This document shows, piece after piece, positions 30,407 through 41,742 of a stretch of 64,000 bases of DNA. The notes beneath the pieces are model-generated. The model was given only the letters and a program-made list of their open reading frames with translations. It made no database searches and was not told the origin of the DNA. The stretch is from Euryodendron excelsum (taxonomy: Eukaryota; Streptophyta; Magnoliopsida; Ericales; Pentaphylacaceae). The translations under genes and the position numbers were made by a program. The stretch spans positions 4,466,001-4,530,000 of the forward strand of contig CM065396.1 of assembly GCA_033060915.1 (NCBI GenBank). The letters run 5' to 3'. Positions within the stretch are counted from its first letter, which is position 1. Every line of letters begins with the position of its first letter.

Positions 30407-33400
30407 TGTTAGCACCCCATTTTGGCCACTCGGTATCTCCTGTCCAACCGAAAGCACCCCCAAACCAACACAAACATACTCAAGTCCAAACTGGCTTTTC
30501 AAATCCAGTCCAATCAAACAACTGCTTCATGGGCCCATTAGAAGCAAAGAGACCAAAATGTCCCTGTTGCATTAGTTATTCCAACCCAGCCCGACACGCC
30601 TTCCATAAGAAAATAAGTGCAATTGTCCTGTCATTCGAGAAAGTTGATCCCTCATTGATGGTAAGACCACTCAACCCAGCATGGCACGATCACCGAGAAA
30701 GTTTATTCCCCAGATCGGTAAAGCCCTTTTCACACCCATCTTTGGAAAGTACTGAAGCCCTCGAGATGGAAGAGTGGTTCACTTCTGGCGCCTGCTAGCC
30801 CGCTAATGTAGAATGTCCGCTAATTTGGCATGTTCTTTGAGAAAGCACAAACTCCTCAAGAATGGAAGACTGTTCAAGTCTGGCACGTTCTTTGAGAAAA
30901 CACAAATCCCTCAAGAATGAAAGACTGTCCAAGTTTGGCACGGCCTCCGAGAAAGTTTATTCTTCAAGGCGGTAAGGCCCTTTCAAACCTGTCCACCGAG
31001 AAAGTACCAATTCCTTGGACAGAAGTCCAAACCAGATCCAAACTGGTCAACACCGATGCCTACTAGCCCGTCTCGGTGAAAAAGACCATTTTGCCCCCAG
31101 CGGCCCAGCATGTTCTTCAAGAAAGTACCAAGTCTTTAGAATGATGAGACCACCTTCCAACGCCATCCCTAGATGGCCCAGGATGTCCAGTGCCATCTAG
31201 TCAACCCTGGTCTTTTCTCGGAGGTTCTCTAGTCAAAATGACCATTTTGCCTCTATGCATCCAAACGCCCTAAGAAACCACACCGGCTTTAGGTATCAAA
31301 TTAGCAACCCTCCAGTTAACTCTGGTTAACACCAGTCAACCTTGGTCAACTCTGGTTTACCCCGGTTAAACTCTAGTTAACCTCGGTCAACTTTGGTCAA
31401 CCCAGTTAACTCTGGTTAACCTCGGTCAAACCCTGGTCAACCCCAATCAACCCCGATCAATCTTGGTCAACCCTAGAGCTCTTGAGATGAGGTGACCACG
31501 ATCTAGTTACTCTTTTTAACCACATCGGCTTTGAAATCAAACCTGTAACCTTCGGAACACTTTCCAGAGTATTCCCTTTCATTTCTGGCCAGACCTTGTC
31601 GTCTAGCACTTTCCTTTTTGAACCAGAACCTCCCTGCTCCATTTTAAGTGAAGCATGACCATTTTTTAGCCTTGAGCCACTTCTAGAGGTGCACACCAAC
31701 CCCCTAGGCTCTCGAAGTCCTCTCTCTCTCTCTCTTGAAGTCCTGCTGGCCTAGCCCTAGCTTGAAACTTTAAAGCCTTAGCCTCCGAGCTCCACAGAAG
31801 GTCCACCCTGCTGCCTAGAAGCTCCTGAAGTCTTCCTAAGTCCAAGGCCCAAGCCTCCATTAAAGAAAGAAGAAACGAGACAAGGTAATCTCTAGTTAAC
31901 CTTTCCGTACTCCCATACTTTCTTTTCTCCCTCTAAACCCACTTGGGTTCTTCTATTTTTTAATCCCCTATCTCTAAACTCCCCTTTCTTGCATGCTTGG
32001 AACAAGAGGACTTTAAGTCCATGACAAGAGTAAGTGGGAGAAGATTACTGATCGAGACTCTCTTCTTAGCCTTTAATTGCTTCACGGCATGACTTTAGGG
32101 CCTCTTGCAATGTGGTGATACTTAGCCTTATATGTTTCATGCCGTTATTATTGTTGTCATGCATTTGCATTCTTGCTATCTCTTTATCTCCTAAAATCAT
32201 TTTCAAAGTTATTTTTATTAAAATCACCATTCTAGGTTGATCCTAACCCTTTCATAGTTAGGGGTTTCCTAGAAAAGTGTAACCTTTTAAATGGCTCTCG
32301 TTAGCCTACATTTGTTTCTTTTTGAAATAACCGGTCTTGGAATGATCCTAGTCTTTTCATGATTAGGGTTGTGTCAAGAAATGTGTGACATTTAAAACGA
32401 TCTGAAAAGGTCTACATTTTTTGCCTTGGGCCTTTGTTGTTTTTCAAGCCACGAGTCTAAAGCGATTCTAGCCTTTCAATGGCTAAAATGACTTTAGGCA
32501 AAGTGCAATATTCATTTTGATGTCTAAAATTCAAGTTAAAGTTTTGGGCTATAAAACATGCTTTCAAAAACTCAGTTTTCGAACCATTTACAAAACTCTC
32601 ATTTGTAAGCCCTAGAATTTCAATCCTAAGAAAATCCTATTTTTGCCAACTTGGAAACCTTATATTTTTAAACCAAAATTATACCTTTTTCAAACCCTCA
32701 AAATCCTTAATTTCCAAATCAACCAAAACTTCCTTTTTTCAAACTTTCCTTTTTAAAATCGATCGAATCAAAACCTTCTATTTTAAATCTCTCAAATCAC
32801 TCATTTTTCAAACCTTCTAAATTTAAACCCTAAATCTATTCCTCCCATTTTGGAAACAATCCAAACTTACATTTTTCAAGCAAATCAAATCTTTTTAAAA
32901 AAGGAAACAAAACTTTTCCAAATCTTTTCAAATCTTTTTCAGAAAAGTAAACAAATCTTTTCCAAAAAGGAAAAAAAATCTTTTCAAAATTCTCAAATTG
33001 AATCTTTTTCAAATCAAATCAAATCTTCCTGAAAAGGAAACATTTCAAAATCAATCCAACCTTCCTAAAAAGGAAACAAATCAAATCTAATTTTCTTGAA
33101 AAGCAAACATTTTCAAACTCAAACTTTCTTGAAAAGGAAACTTTCTAAAAATGAAAATTTTCCAGAAATAAAAACCCATTTCAAAATTTCAATTCTTTTG
33201 GACTCTTGTCCAAACTACGGCTGATCTGATCCTCTTTAAGAAGGTAGTAGGCAACCCTTCATGGGGTGCAGTCACAATCCTTTTCAAATTTCCAATTCCA
33301 CATCCATTTTCAAATTTTTAATTCCATAACCACTTTCAAACTCAATTCCATCTTCCAAACGCTTCTTCAAATTTTGTTTTTAAATATTTTCTCAGCGGAT

Positions 33401-33793
33401 AGTATTAAACATAGGTAAACGGTGAATCATAATTAGGTGAGTAAAAGGTGAATAGACATATAGGTACCGCAAGGACGGGGTAGGATTATAGTCTTAGGAC
33501 ATCTTCCCTACACGTAACTAACTCCTGAACTTTAGAACTTTCATTTCAAAGACCAAAACTGGAGCCAATTTTCAAAAGGGCTTTCCAACATTTTTAGGGT
33601 AGTCAAACAACCTTACCTTCTAAAACAATCTCATGAGAATGCCTTTCAAAAATACTTTCCAAAACCTAAGTTTAACCCTTGGGTTTTACTTGGTGTAGAT
33701 GACCAAGCACATCTTTAAATATGTTAGGTGGTGAGTCCAAAAACCTTTTAAAAAATCCCTAATCAATTCCATTTGAAAAGTTCTAAACCCTAT
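30407..33793 (+). mobile_element. Long LTR, X type, 3' end cut by the next LTR
   Basis: Starts TGTTAGCACCCC and is colinear with 49198-52836. Compared with that copy, about 200 bp including the TATA box and leader start are deleted near 31707. A splice-donor-like CAAG/GTAATC remains at about 31885. About 95 bp before the expected LTR end, sequence switches at 33794 to the start of a Y LTR, with no purine tract, suggesting insertion of the Y element here. The region 31310-31465 holds GGTTAAC/GGTCAAC-type short repeats, and 32850-33200 holds degenerate AAATCTTTTC/GGAAAC repeats. No coding sequence. Confidence 0.75.
31310..31465. repeat. GGTTAAC/GGTCAAC short tandem repeats in X LTR
   Basis: About a dozen short units of the form CTCTGGTTAAC and CTYGGTCAACC. 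The matching array in the other X copy is at 50060-50205. Confidence 0.75.
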
Positions 33794-36700
33794 TGTAAGC
33801 ACCCTAGTTTTGCCTGCTTGGCAATCTCCGATCCGACCGAATTTACATTCAAACTGACATAGACACATTCAAGTCTAAACCAATTTTTTAAACTCAATCC
33901 AGTCAATCAATCACTTCATGGACCCGTCGGGCCCAACAGAGGTAAAATGACCTAAATGCCCTTGGGGCATTGATCGGTCAAATTCTAATGGGCACGTTTT
34001 CTCGAAGATGATAAGTCCCTAGTTCAATCTCAAATCCAAATCCAATTCCAATCCAAATCAAATTTGGTATGCTTTTTGAGAAAATTAATCCCTCAAGCAG
34101 TAAGTCCATTAAGTCTGGCACATTTTTTGAGAAAACTCTTTGGAACAGTAAGTCCCTTCAAACCCATCGAACGGGATGGAACCCAAGTCTCGGAAATAGT
34201 AGAACGGTTCACCTTTGGCGCCTGTTAGCCCGCCAATGAAGAATGCTTATTATTCGGCACGGCTTTTGAGAAAGTTGATTTCTTAGACAATAAGTCCATC
34301 TAGCAGCTTCCCTAGATCAGCCAGTCTTTAGAATGAATTCACACCATTAGAGTGGCGGAAACATTTTTAAATAGGTCGACATTGGGAATTGCCAACAAAC
34401 CGCCTATGTCACGGGACCGAACTCGCCTCTTGGCCATGACACGTTTACCAAAGAACGGGATACCTTTGGAAACTAACTCGTCACACACCGTTAGAGTGGC
34501 AAAAACACTCAAAACTCGAGTCAACACTAGTGCCTGCTAGCCCACTCCGGTGAAAAATGACCAAACTGCCCCTTGGGCCTTTTTCGACACGCTTCTTGAG
34601 AAAGTACCCAGGTTCTCAGAGCTATAAGTTCACCCTTCCAAGATTATCCCAATGGCAATCCATCATGTTCAAGTGCGTTCCAGTCAGTTTTGGACCAATT
34701 CCGAGACCATCCAGTCAAAATGACCATTTTGCCCTTAGGCATTCGATTGTCTCCGAGAACCACACCGGCTCTGGGTATCAAACCGGTTACCTCCCGAGAA
34801 TGCTTCTAATAGTATTCTTGACCTTCCAACAACTTTTCGGACCATTCCGAGTCTATTCGGACAAATCTGGTGCAAAATAAACGTTTTGCCCCTGGGGGAC
34901 CAGTTGCCTTTTCCAACCACACCGGCTCTGGGTATCAAACCGGTAACCTTCCGGAACACTCTTAAGGGTGTTTTCAACCTTCAAGCCTTCTCATGGGACG
35001 ATCCAAGTCCATTCCGATGGTTTCTCGGTCTAGTTGACTATTTTGCCCCTAATGGCTCGGTCGACCATTTCAATAATCCTGACATTGTTTTCCAAGCCTA
35101 TTACCCCCAGGACACTACTTTAAGGGTTTCTACCTATTTCTAGCCTTCCAGATCATTTTTGGCCTCCCGAAACATTCCTAAACCTTTCGGAGTCACTCAT
35201 AGTGGAGCTAAGCTAAATATTGTATGGTAGTCACTAGGACAGGCGCCCAAATCTTTTGCTTGACATATCAATGGTCGAAATATACGTTTCTTGCCACCCT
35301 AAAAACTTTCCTACATGGCTCCAAGCCAATAATTGGCCTGGCACCACTCGTAGTAGTGCTAATAAGATTGTTGCCCTGACACCACTATAATAGGCGCCAA
35401 GCTATTTTTATGTTTATAAATACAAATCCTCCCCTGTGTGAAAAGGGTCCGCAAACTCAATCCAAAAAATCTTTTTATTGAAATATAGAGCTCGAAGTCT
35501 CTCCAAACCCTAGCTCCCTCTAGTCTCTTCAAACCCTAGCCTCCATACACTTAAACCCTAACATCCATACACTCTATACACTTAAACACAAGCCTCCAAA
35601 GCCCCCATTGAAGACTCAAAGTGCTGCAACTTGGAAGCTCTCAAGGATAGAGCAAAGCAAAGCAAACAAAGCAAGTAAAATAAGAAGAAGACAAGGTAGG
35701 CTTTCTATTTATGTTTATATACAACCTCCTTCTCTCTTCTTCCTTCTAACCCACTTGGGTTTTCTTTTATTTTAATCTCCTATCTTTTACCCCTCTTTCT
35801 TGCATGCTTGAAACAAGGAATTCCTCGATTTATGCATAGGAAGGACTATTAAAAGTCACCATGTCGGGAGCTTGTTTTCAAAATCACAATCTTAAAGCGA
35901 TTCTAGCCATTCCATGGGTAGGATTGTTTTAGAAAAGTGTTATATTCATTGTGACCATCAAGGTCCATATTTTGGGCGTAAACCCTAAATCGTTTTTTAT
36001 CAAAACCACAATCTTAAGATGATTATAGCCATTCCATGGTTAGGGTTGTTTTAGGAAAGTGTGACATTCAATGCGACCATATTGGTCCATATTTCAAAAC
36101 CATGCTGTTTTCAAAATCACCAACTTAGAATAGTTCTAATATTTTCATTGTTAGAATCGTTTTAGGAAAGTGAGGTATTCAAAAAGATTTCAAAAGTCCA
36201 TATTCAAGCCCTTTTCCAAAATTGTTTTTCAAACTCCTTGCCAAAAACTCTCTTCAAAAAGTTAAGTGTTTTTTTTAAATCTCTTTCCAAATCTTTCTTA
36301 AATCCTACTTTCCTAATTCGAGCCTTTCCTAATTCAAACATTTCCTAAATCTACCTTTTTAAAATCAAACCTCTCAAGTCTAATTCAAACATTCCTCATT
36401 CAATTACATGCACTCTAATCTTAGGTTACCTAAACCCTAGGATACCTAAACCTAGTTCAACCTGAATCCTAAGTTGGGAAGCTTAAACTCTTTTCTAAAA
36501 CCAAGATGGTTTTCCAACTTCAATTTAAGTCAAAATGTTTTCAAAACTAAACTCTTTCTTTCCAAAATCAAGTCCAACTTCTCTTTGAAAGTTTAAACTC
36601 TTTTCCAAATCCAATTGTAAGTCTAGGTTCAATTTCAAATTGAATTTCAATTTCAAATCTTCTATTCCAAGTTCAAATCAAACTCTTTTTTTGAAATCAA

Positions 36701-36857
36701 ACTCTTTTCAAATCAAATCTCCTCAAATCAAGCTTTTTAAAAACTTAAAAGTGTTTATTTTCAATCAGACTCTTGTCCGAACTACGACTGACCTAATTTC
36801 GAAAAAGGGATACATAGGCAACCTTCATGGGTGCGGTCATAACCTTTTTCAAATCTC
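33794..36857 (+). mobile_element. Long LTR, Y type, truncated
   Basis: Begins TGTAAGCACCCTAG and is colinear with 58283-62780. TATAAATA is at 35415-35422. Three AAACCCTA telobox-like motifs follow at about 35505-35570, and a donor-like CAAG/GTAGGC at 35691-35700. The copy ends at about 36857, roughly 700 bp short, where the inner end of a minus-strand Z LTR (TGTCGCGCCCC at 36858) begins. No coding sequence. Confidence 0.75.
35415..35422 (+). promoter_or_regulatory. TATA box of the Y LTR
   Basis: TATAAATA, with the equivalent in the second Y copy at 59907-59914 and in X at 50563-50570. Leader sequence with AAACCCTA motifs follows. Confidence 0.6.
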
Positions 36858-37904
36858 TGTCGCGCCCCAATTTTTGACCAAGTCCTTTCGGCTTGAGAAA
36901 AAACACGGAACTCTGTCATTAGAACTCGTCCTCCTAGAAGGGCAAGTGCGACTAAGTTTGAATTAAAATTGGTTTGAATAATGGCTTTTTAGAAAAATAA
37001 GAGTTGCCACCTACTTTGATTAAGGTGAGTTAGGTCACCTAAAACTAAGTGTTAATCCAAAGATTAAACTTAGGGTTTTTGGAAAAGATTTTGAAAATTC
37101 CTTTGAGAGAGAGTTTTTAAGAAAATAGGTTGTTTGGCAACCTTTGGAAAGATTTAAGCCCTTTTTGAAAATAACTCCATTTTGGTCTTTCAAAAACAGA
37201 AATCTATGATCTGGGTGTTGGTTACGTGTAGGGAAGATATTCTAAGATCATCACCCTACCCCACCCTTTCGGTACCTACATTTCTAATCACCTTTTGTTC
37301 ATTCACTAGAATAAATGGTTACCATTATCCACTTAATATCTACTTTAGAATTTTGAAAATGGGATTTAGTCATCACTGTTCGGATGAATGATGCATGATG
37401 CAAGTTTTGAGAGAGATGTTTGAAAGCATGAGAATTTAAAAGGGGTTTGAGATAAAAACTTTGAATCGAATAGAAACTTTTGAAAAGGGGATTGGGCTTG
37501 AAATAAAAGTTATGAGCGCACCATTTTAGGTTGCCTACGTATCTCATTTGGCGAGAATCAGGTCATTCGTAGTTCGGGCAAGAGCCCGATGGAAAATAGG
37601 CGCATTAGGGCCTTTGGAAAGTTTTGAAGATACTTTGAGGTCTTTGGAAAAAGAGAACTTGGGAGTTTTGATTTGGAATCGGATGTTGGAGTGTTTTTTT
37701 TTTAAATGGACTTTGAAAATATTTTTGGGAATGCTTTGAAGATAGAGTGTGGGGGGCATTCGAAATGGTTATGAAGTTGATTTTTGAAATCTCAAGGGTG
37801 TAGAAGATTTTGGAAGAATGGGTTATGAGAATAGTTTTAAATAGAAAGATCATTTAAAAGGGGTCCATGAGTTGAAACCTTGAAGCATACTAACCTAGAT
37901 TGAG

Positions 37905-38405
37905 CTAGCCTAAGGTTAGGGGTGACCTAAGGTTAACTAACTTGGGTTAGGTTAACCTAGGGTTGGATAACTAGGGTTAAGTTAACCTAAGGTTAGATAA
38001 CTATGGTCAAGTTAACCTAAGGTTGGACAACTAGGGTTAAGTTAACCTAGGTTTGGTCAACTAGGGTTAAGTTAACCTAGGGTTAGGTAACTAGGGTAAC
38101 CTAGAGTTGGATAACTAGGGTCAAGTTAACCTAGGGTTAGGTAACTAGGGCAAATTAATCTAGGGTTGGATGAATAGGGTCAAGTTAACCTAAGGTTAGA
38201 TAACTAGGGTCAAGTTAACCTAAGGTTGGTCAACTAGGGTCAAGTTAACCTAGGGTTAGGTAACTAGGGTCAAGTTAACCTAGAGTTAGATAACAAGGAT
38301 CAAGTTAACCTAGGGTTGGATAACTAGGGTCAAGTTAACCTAGAGTTAGGTAACTAGGGGCAAGTTAATCTAGGGTTGGATAACTAGGGTCAAGTTAACC
38401 TAGGA
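37905..38405. repeat. 30-bp minisatellite, about 15 units
   Basis: Units of the form GGTTAGATAACTAGGGTCAA followed by GTTAACCTAA. They are well conserved in period, with scattered substitutions and one or two short units. Confidence 0.9.
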
Positions 38406-39816
38406 TTGGAGAATGGTTTTGAAAGGTGGTTTAATGCATTTTTTGGAAAGAGCTTTGAAAAACAATTTATGTTATGCAAAAGACTTTGGTAATCAATCTT
38501 TTTGAAGATCATTTCCATGAAAATTTGGTTTTAGTCAAGAGTATGGTTTATATGATTGATGTTTGGAGACCATTCCAAAGAAGGTTTCCTTCTGACCATT
38601 ATAACCATTATCGTGAGAAGAGTATGCAGTTCAAGAATCAACATGAAGATGACAACCTTTGAAATACCATTTTTAATGTAAGGATGGAGAGAAAGAATTT
38701 TCGAAAGCCATTTTTGAGAAGGAGATTTTGAAAACCATTTTTAAAGGAAATCATTCCAACAAGTTAGGGTTCCCATGGCTAATGTGAAGGGAGATCACTT
38801 AAAAGAGGGTTCCATGGGGCCATTCCAACCAATAATCTTAAAAGAATAGAAACCTTAAAAATCAAAGAGTTTGAAAATCATTTATGTGCAAGAAATGAAA
38901 GAAAAGGGAACCATTCTAACAATTTAGAGCTCCTATGGCCAATATAAAAGGGAGACCACTCAAAAGAGGGTTCCATGGGGCCATTCCAACCACTAAACTT
39001 GAGAGAATGGAAACCTTAGGAATTACAGAGTCTGAAAATCATTTTTGTGAAAGTTGGAATGTAATGATGCAGAAAATGCAAGTTAGGGGGGTAGTGGGAG
39101 ATTTTCTAAGGCATGACTTCTAAGGTCTCATCCTAAACTTTAAGGAGCCAACTCTTATAACCATTTTGAGAGGAATTTTGAACTTAAAAATGGCATGGAA
39201 ATAAGAATAATGCAAGCTCTGTAGAACATGATTGTAAATATAAAAATGAAACCAGGCACACAAGACATGATCAAAATAGCAAAATGCAAGGGGGTCATGA
39301 ATACATTCAAGGCTATAGGCTACACCACATAAACAAAGGGGGCTCCTAGGCCATACCATCTTAAAGTAAGCTAGTGAGAGAACCCCCTACATGGTGGCTC
39401 TCACTAGCTTTCCTCTAGGCATGAACTAAAAGCCCTCTTGGCTCAAGCATGCAAGAAAGGGGTGTTAAAAATGGGGATTAAAATAGAGAATAGCCTAAGT
39501 AGGCTAGGAGGGAGAAGAGAAGAGTGGGGGAATACAAAAATGTAAAAGAGATACCACCTTTTGGCTTCAACACACTTGTAGTCTTCTATAGATGCCTTAA
39601 CTTGAACTTGGATGACTTCAAGAAGGCTTGAGGGGCTAGAAGGAGGTGTTTGAGAGTATATAAGGCTATGTAGGTAAAGTGTATGGGCTAGAGAGAGGTG
39701 AAATCTAGCCTAAGTGTTGGAGGAATGGAATGTATATAGAGGTTCGAGGTTGTAGAACAGTTTCAGAGAGCTTCGCATCAATTTTCGGGTCTGGAATATG
39801 CAAAGGGGGAGGCTAG

Positions 39817-39824
39817 TATTTATA
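39817..39824 (-). promoter_or_regulatory. TATA box of the second Z LTR
   Basis: Minus-strand TATAAATA, equivalent to 2201-2208, with the short inverted repeat at 39844-39864 about 20 bp upstream. Confidence 0.6.
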
Positions 39825-40206
39825 GGCAATCTGGAACAGGCTTGGCACAGGTGCTACATGTGCCTGGCCAAAATTTGCCCTAGCGTATGTAGCACATGCC
39901 CCAATACTGTTCCATAGCCAAAATGCCACGTGGCACCCATTGTACTGGTTAAATCCTGACGATTGATCGAACTTTGGTCGATTTGATCAAAATATGGGTG
40001 CATGTAGCATATCCTCCGTCACTAGGAGTGTTTGTTTAAACTTTACCTCGATAATTGAGCCAACCGGGAAGGCTTCGGGGGAATCGGTTGCTTCCGCGGT
40101 GTTCTCCTAGGGTTTCTCGTGAACTTTGGTGTCTTCTAGAAGTGCAAATGATGTTCAAAAGTGTGAGATATTATCTTAGGAAATGTGCATAAAATGGAAA
40201 CATTGC

Positions 40207-40645
40207 GGAACGTTTGTGATACGCTCTATGGGGGTTTGAAAGTAGCTGTTTTCGTGTTGCATGATCAAGGCCTTCGGGAAGCGATCTCTCTAATCGGACC
40301 GTACCAATGGAAATTACTCTAGAAATACTTTTGAGAATTCCTTAATTTATGAATTTCTCAAGTCGTTTGACGGTTCGTTATAATCAGCGAATTGGGGGAA
40401 AAGTCAATCTAGGTAGAGCGTTTGTGAGACGCTCCAGGGGTTACTAAAAGTGACATTGTTCGAGCTATATGATGGGGGGCTTCGGGAAGCGATCTATCCA
40501 ATCGAGCCGTATCGATGGAAAGATCTATGAGCAAAATTTTGGGAATTCCCTGTTTTACGCTTTTCTCAAGTCGTTTGACGATACGTTATAATTAGGGAAC
40601 CAGGAGAAACGAAAATTTAGGCGGAGCGTCTGTGAGATGCTCTGG
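40207..40645. repeat. 208-bp tandem repeat in the second Z LTR
   Basis: Inverted-repeat heads begin at about 40207, 40415 and 40623, 208 bp apart, matching the register at 2591, 2799 and 3007. Confidence 0.8.
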
Positions 40646-41095
40646 GGAACTTTTGTCGAGTCATGAGTATTTAGCATTGTAAGGTCTTCCTTAGGTTAAA
40701 CAGGGGTGTGTGACAATACCCGTCGTTCAGTAACCTAGGATCGGTATTGTTCTGGGGCGCGTTCGGGTCGTTAGGGGCAAAATGGTCATTTTGACCAGGT
40801 TTGGTTGGAAATGGTTGGGAATGGATTAGAGTATCATGTTAAGCATACTGGGTCATTCAGGGATGATCCCAGGAGGGTCTTTTACTGTTCAATGGGATCT
40901 ATGTGGTGTCGGGGTGTTTAGGGATAAAACGGTCATTTTGACCGGAGTTAGCTAGAATTGTGATATCCCGAACCTCTATTTATTTATATTAATGAGAATT
41001 TCTAGTGTATGCAATGTTTAATGTTAATTATTTCTCCTTTTCAGTCAAAATGACCAATGAGAGCTTATGTTATAACTTAAGCCTATAGGGTGAGA

Positions 41096-41117
41096 CACAT
41101 GAGATTATTCTCATGTG
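41096..41117 (+). promoter_or_regulatory. Hairpin upstream of the gypsy LTR TATA box
   Basis: Arms CACATGAGA and TCTCATGTG around TTAT. In the 3' LTR the arms are CACATGGGA and TCCCATGTG (48153-48174), changed on both sides so that pairing is kept. TATATA follows 9 bp later. Confidence 0.75.
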
Positions 41118-41642
41118 TATTATCTTATATACACTTATATGCACACAACTCACACATTTCAACCAGTTGAGAGGGAAGAGAGGGAGAAGAGGAGAAGAGA
41201 AAGAGGAGGAAGAAGCTTGAAGGAAGTGTTTGAAGCCAATAGAAGACTTAACCAAGCTTGAAGAAAGGTAAGGTTCCATTTTCTTCTATAATTGTATATG
41301 TGTATGTATCTATCTTTGTGGGTTGTGTTGTTGGGTGGTTGTGAGTGACTCTTGTGAGTCCCAAATTGGCTAAATATAGAGTACTGTAAGCTCTATTGAA
41401 AGATTCGAGAGTTTGGGATTGAAATCCCCAACTTATGCAAGTTAGGGCTTGGGTTCCTAAAACCCTAGATCCCTTCGATTTACTTGTTTAAAGTGCTTCA
41501 TTCTGAGTTTTTGTGGTCTTCTTAGGTCAATCTTTATCCCCTAAAAGCATTTGAGGAGTTTAGGAAATATTTGATGAAGTTTGGTTTTGGTTTGAGTAAG
41601 GTTTGGGGATTTTCGAGTTTGAAATCTGGGTTTTTAGCTCCA

Positions 41643-41742
41643 GAGTCGACTATTTTTCCTTAGGAGTTGATCCTTTTGTCCAAAGAACTCCCAGATTCAT
41701 TTCTTTAGCCTTGGAATTGACCCTTTTGCCTCAATAGTCGAC
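41643..41742. promoter_or_regulatory. GAGTCGAC-type array, gypsy 5' LTR
   Basis: Motif positions 41643 (GAGTCGAC), 41664 (GAGTTGAT), 41714 (GAATTGAC) and 41735 (TAGTCGAC): spacing 21/50/21. This is the same spacing as in the copia LTR at 19175-19414, though partly decayed. It lies downstream of the TATA box here, unlike in the copia LTR. Confidence 0.75.

Larger units (their letters stand above)
36858..40960 (-). mobile_element. Long LTR, Z type, minus strand, cut by the gypsy element
   Basis: The LTR 3' end (minus strand ...GGGGCGCGACA) is at 36858. The sequence is colinear with 1-3335 and is interrupted at 40960 by the gypsy 5' LTR, so about 0.6-0.7 kb of its 5' part is missing. TATAAATA (minus) is at 39817-39824. 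It carries the 30-bp minisatellite (37905-38405) and the 208-bp repeat (40207-40645). Together with the Y LTR on its left it forms an inverted pair (36767-36850 versus 37500-37590). Confidence 0.75.

Noticed and set aside
34339..34540. Overlapping short frames conserved at 34350, 58850 and 63470
   Set aside because: They lie in LTR DNA, are open on both strands, and show no protein-like pattern of change that can be judged by eye.
37905..38405. CRISPR-like array
   Set aside because: Units are directly adjacent 30-bp minisatellite copies without unique spacers, in a plant genome.
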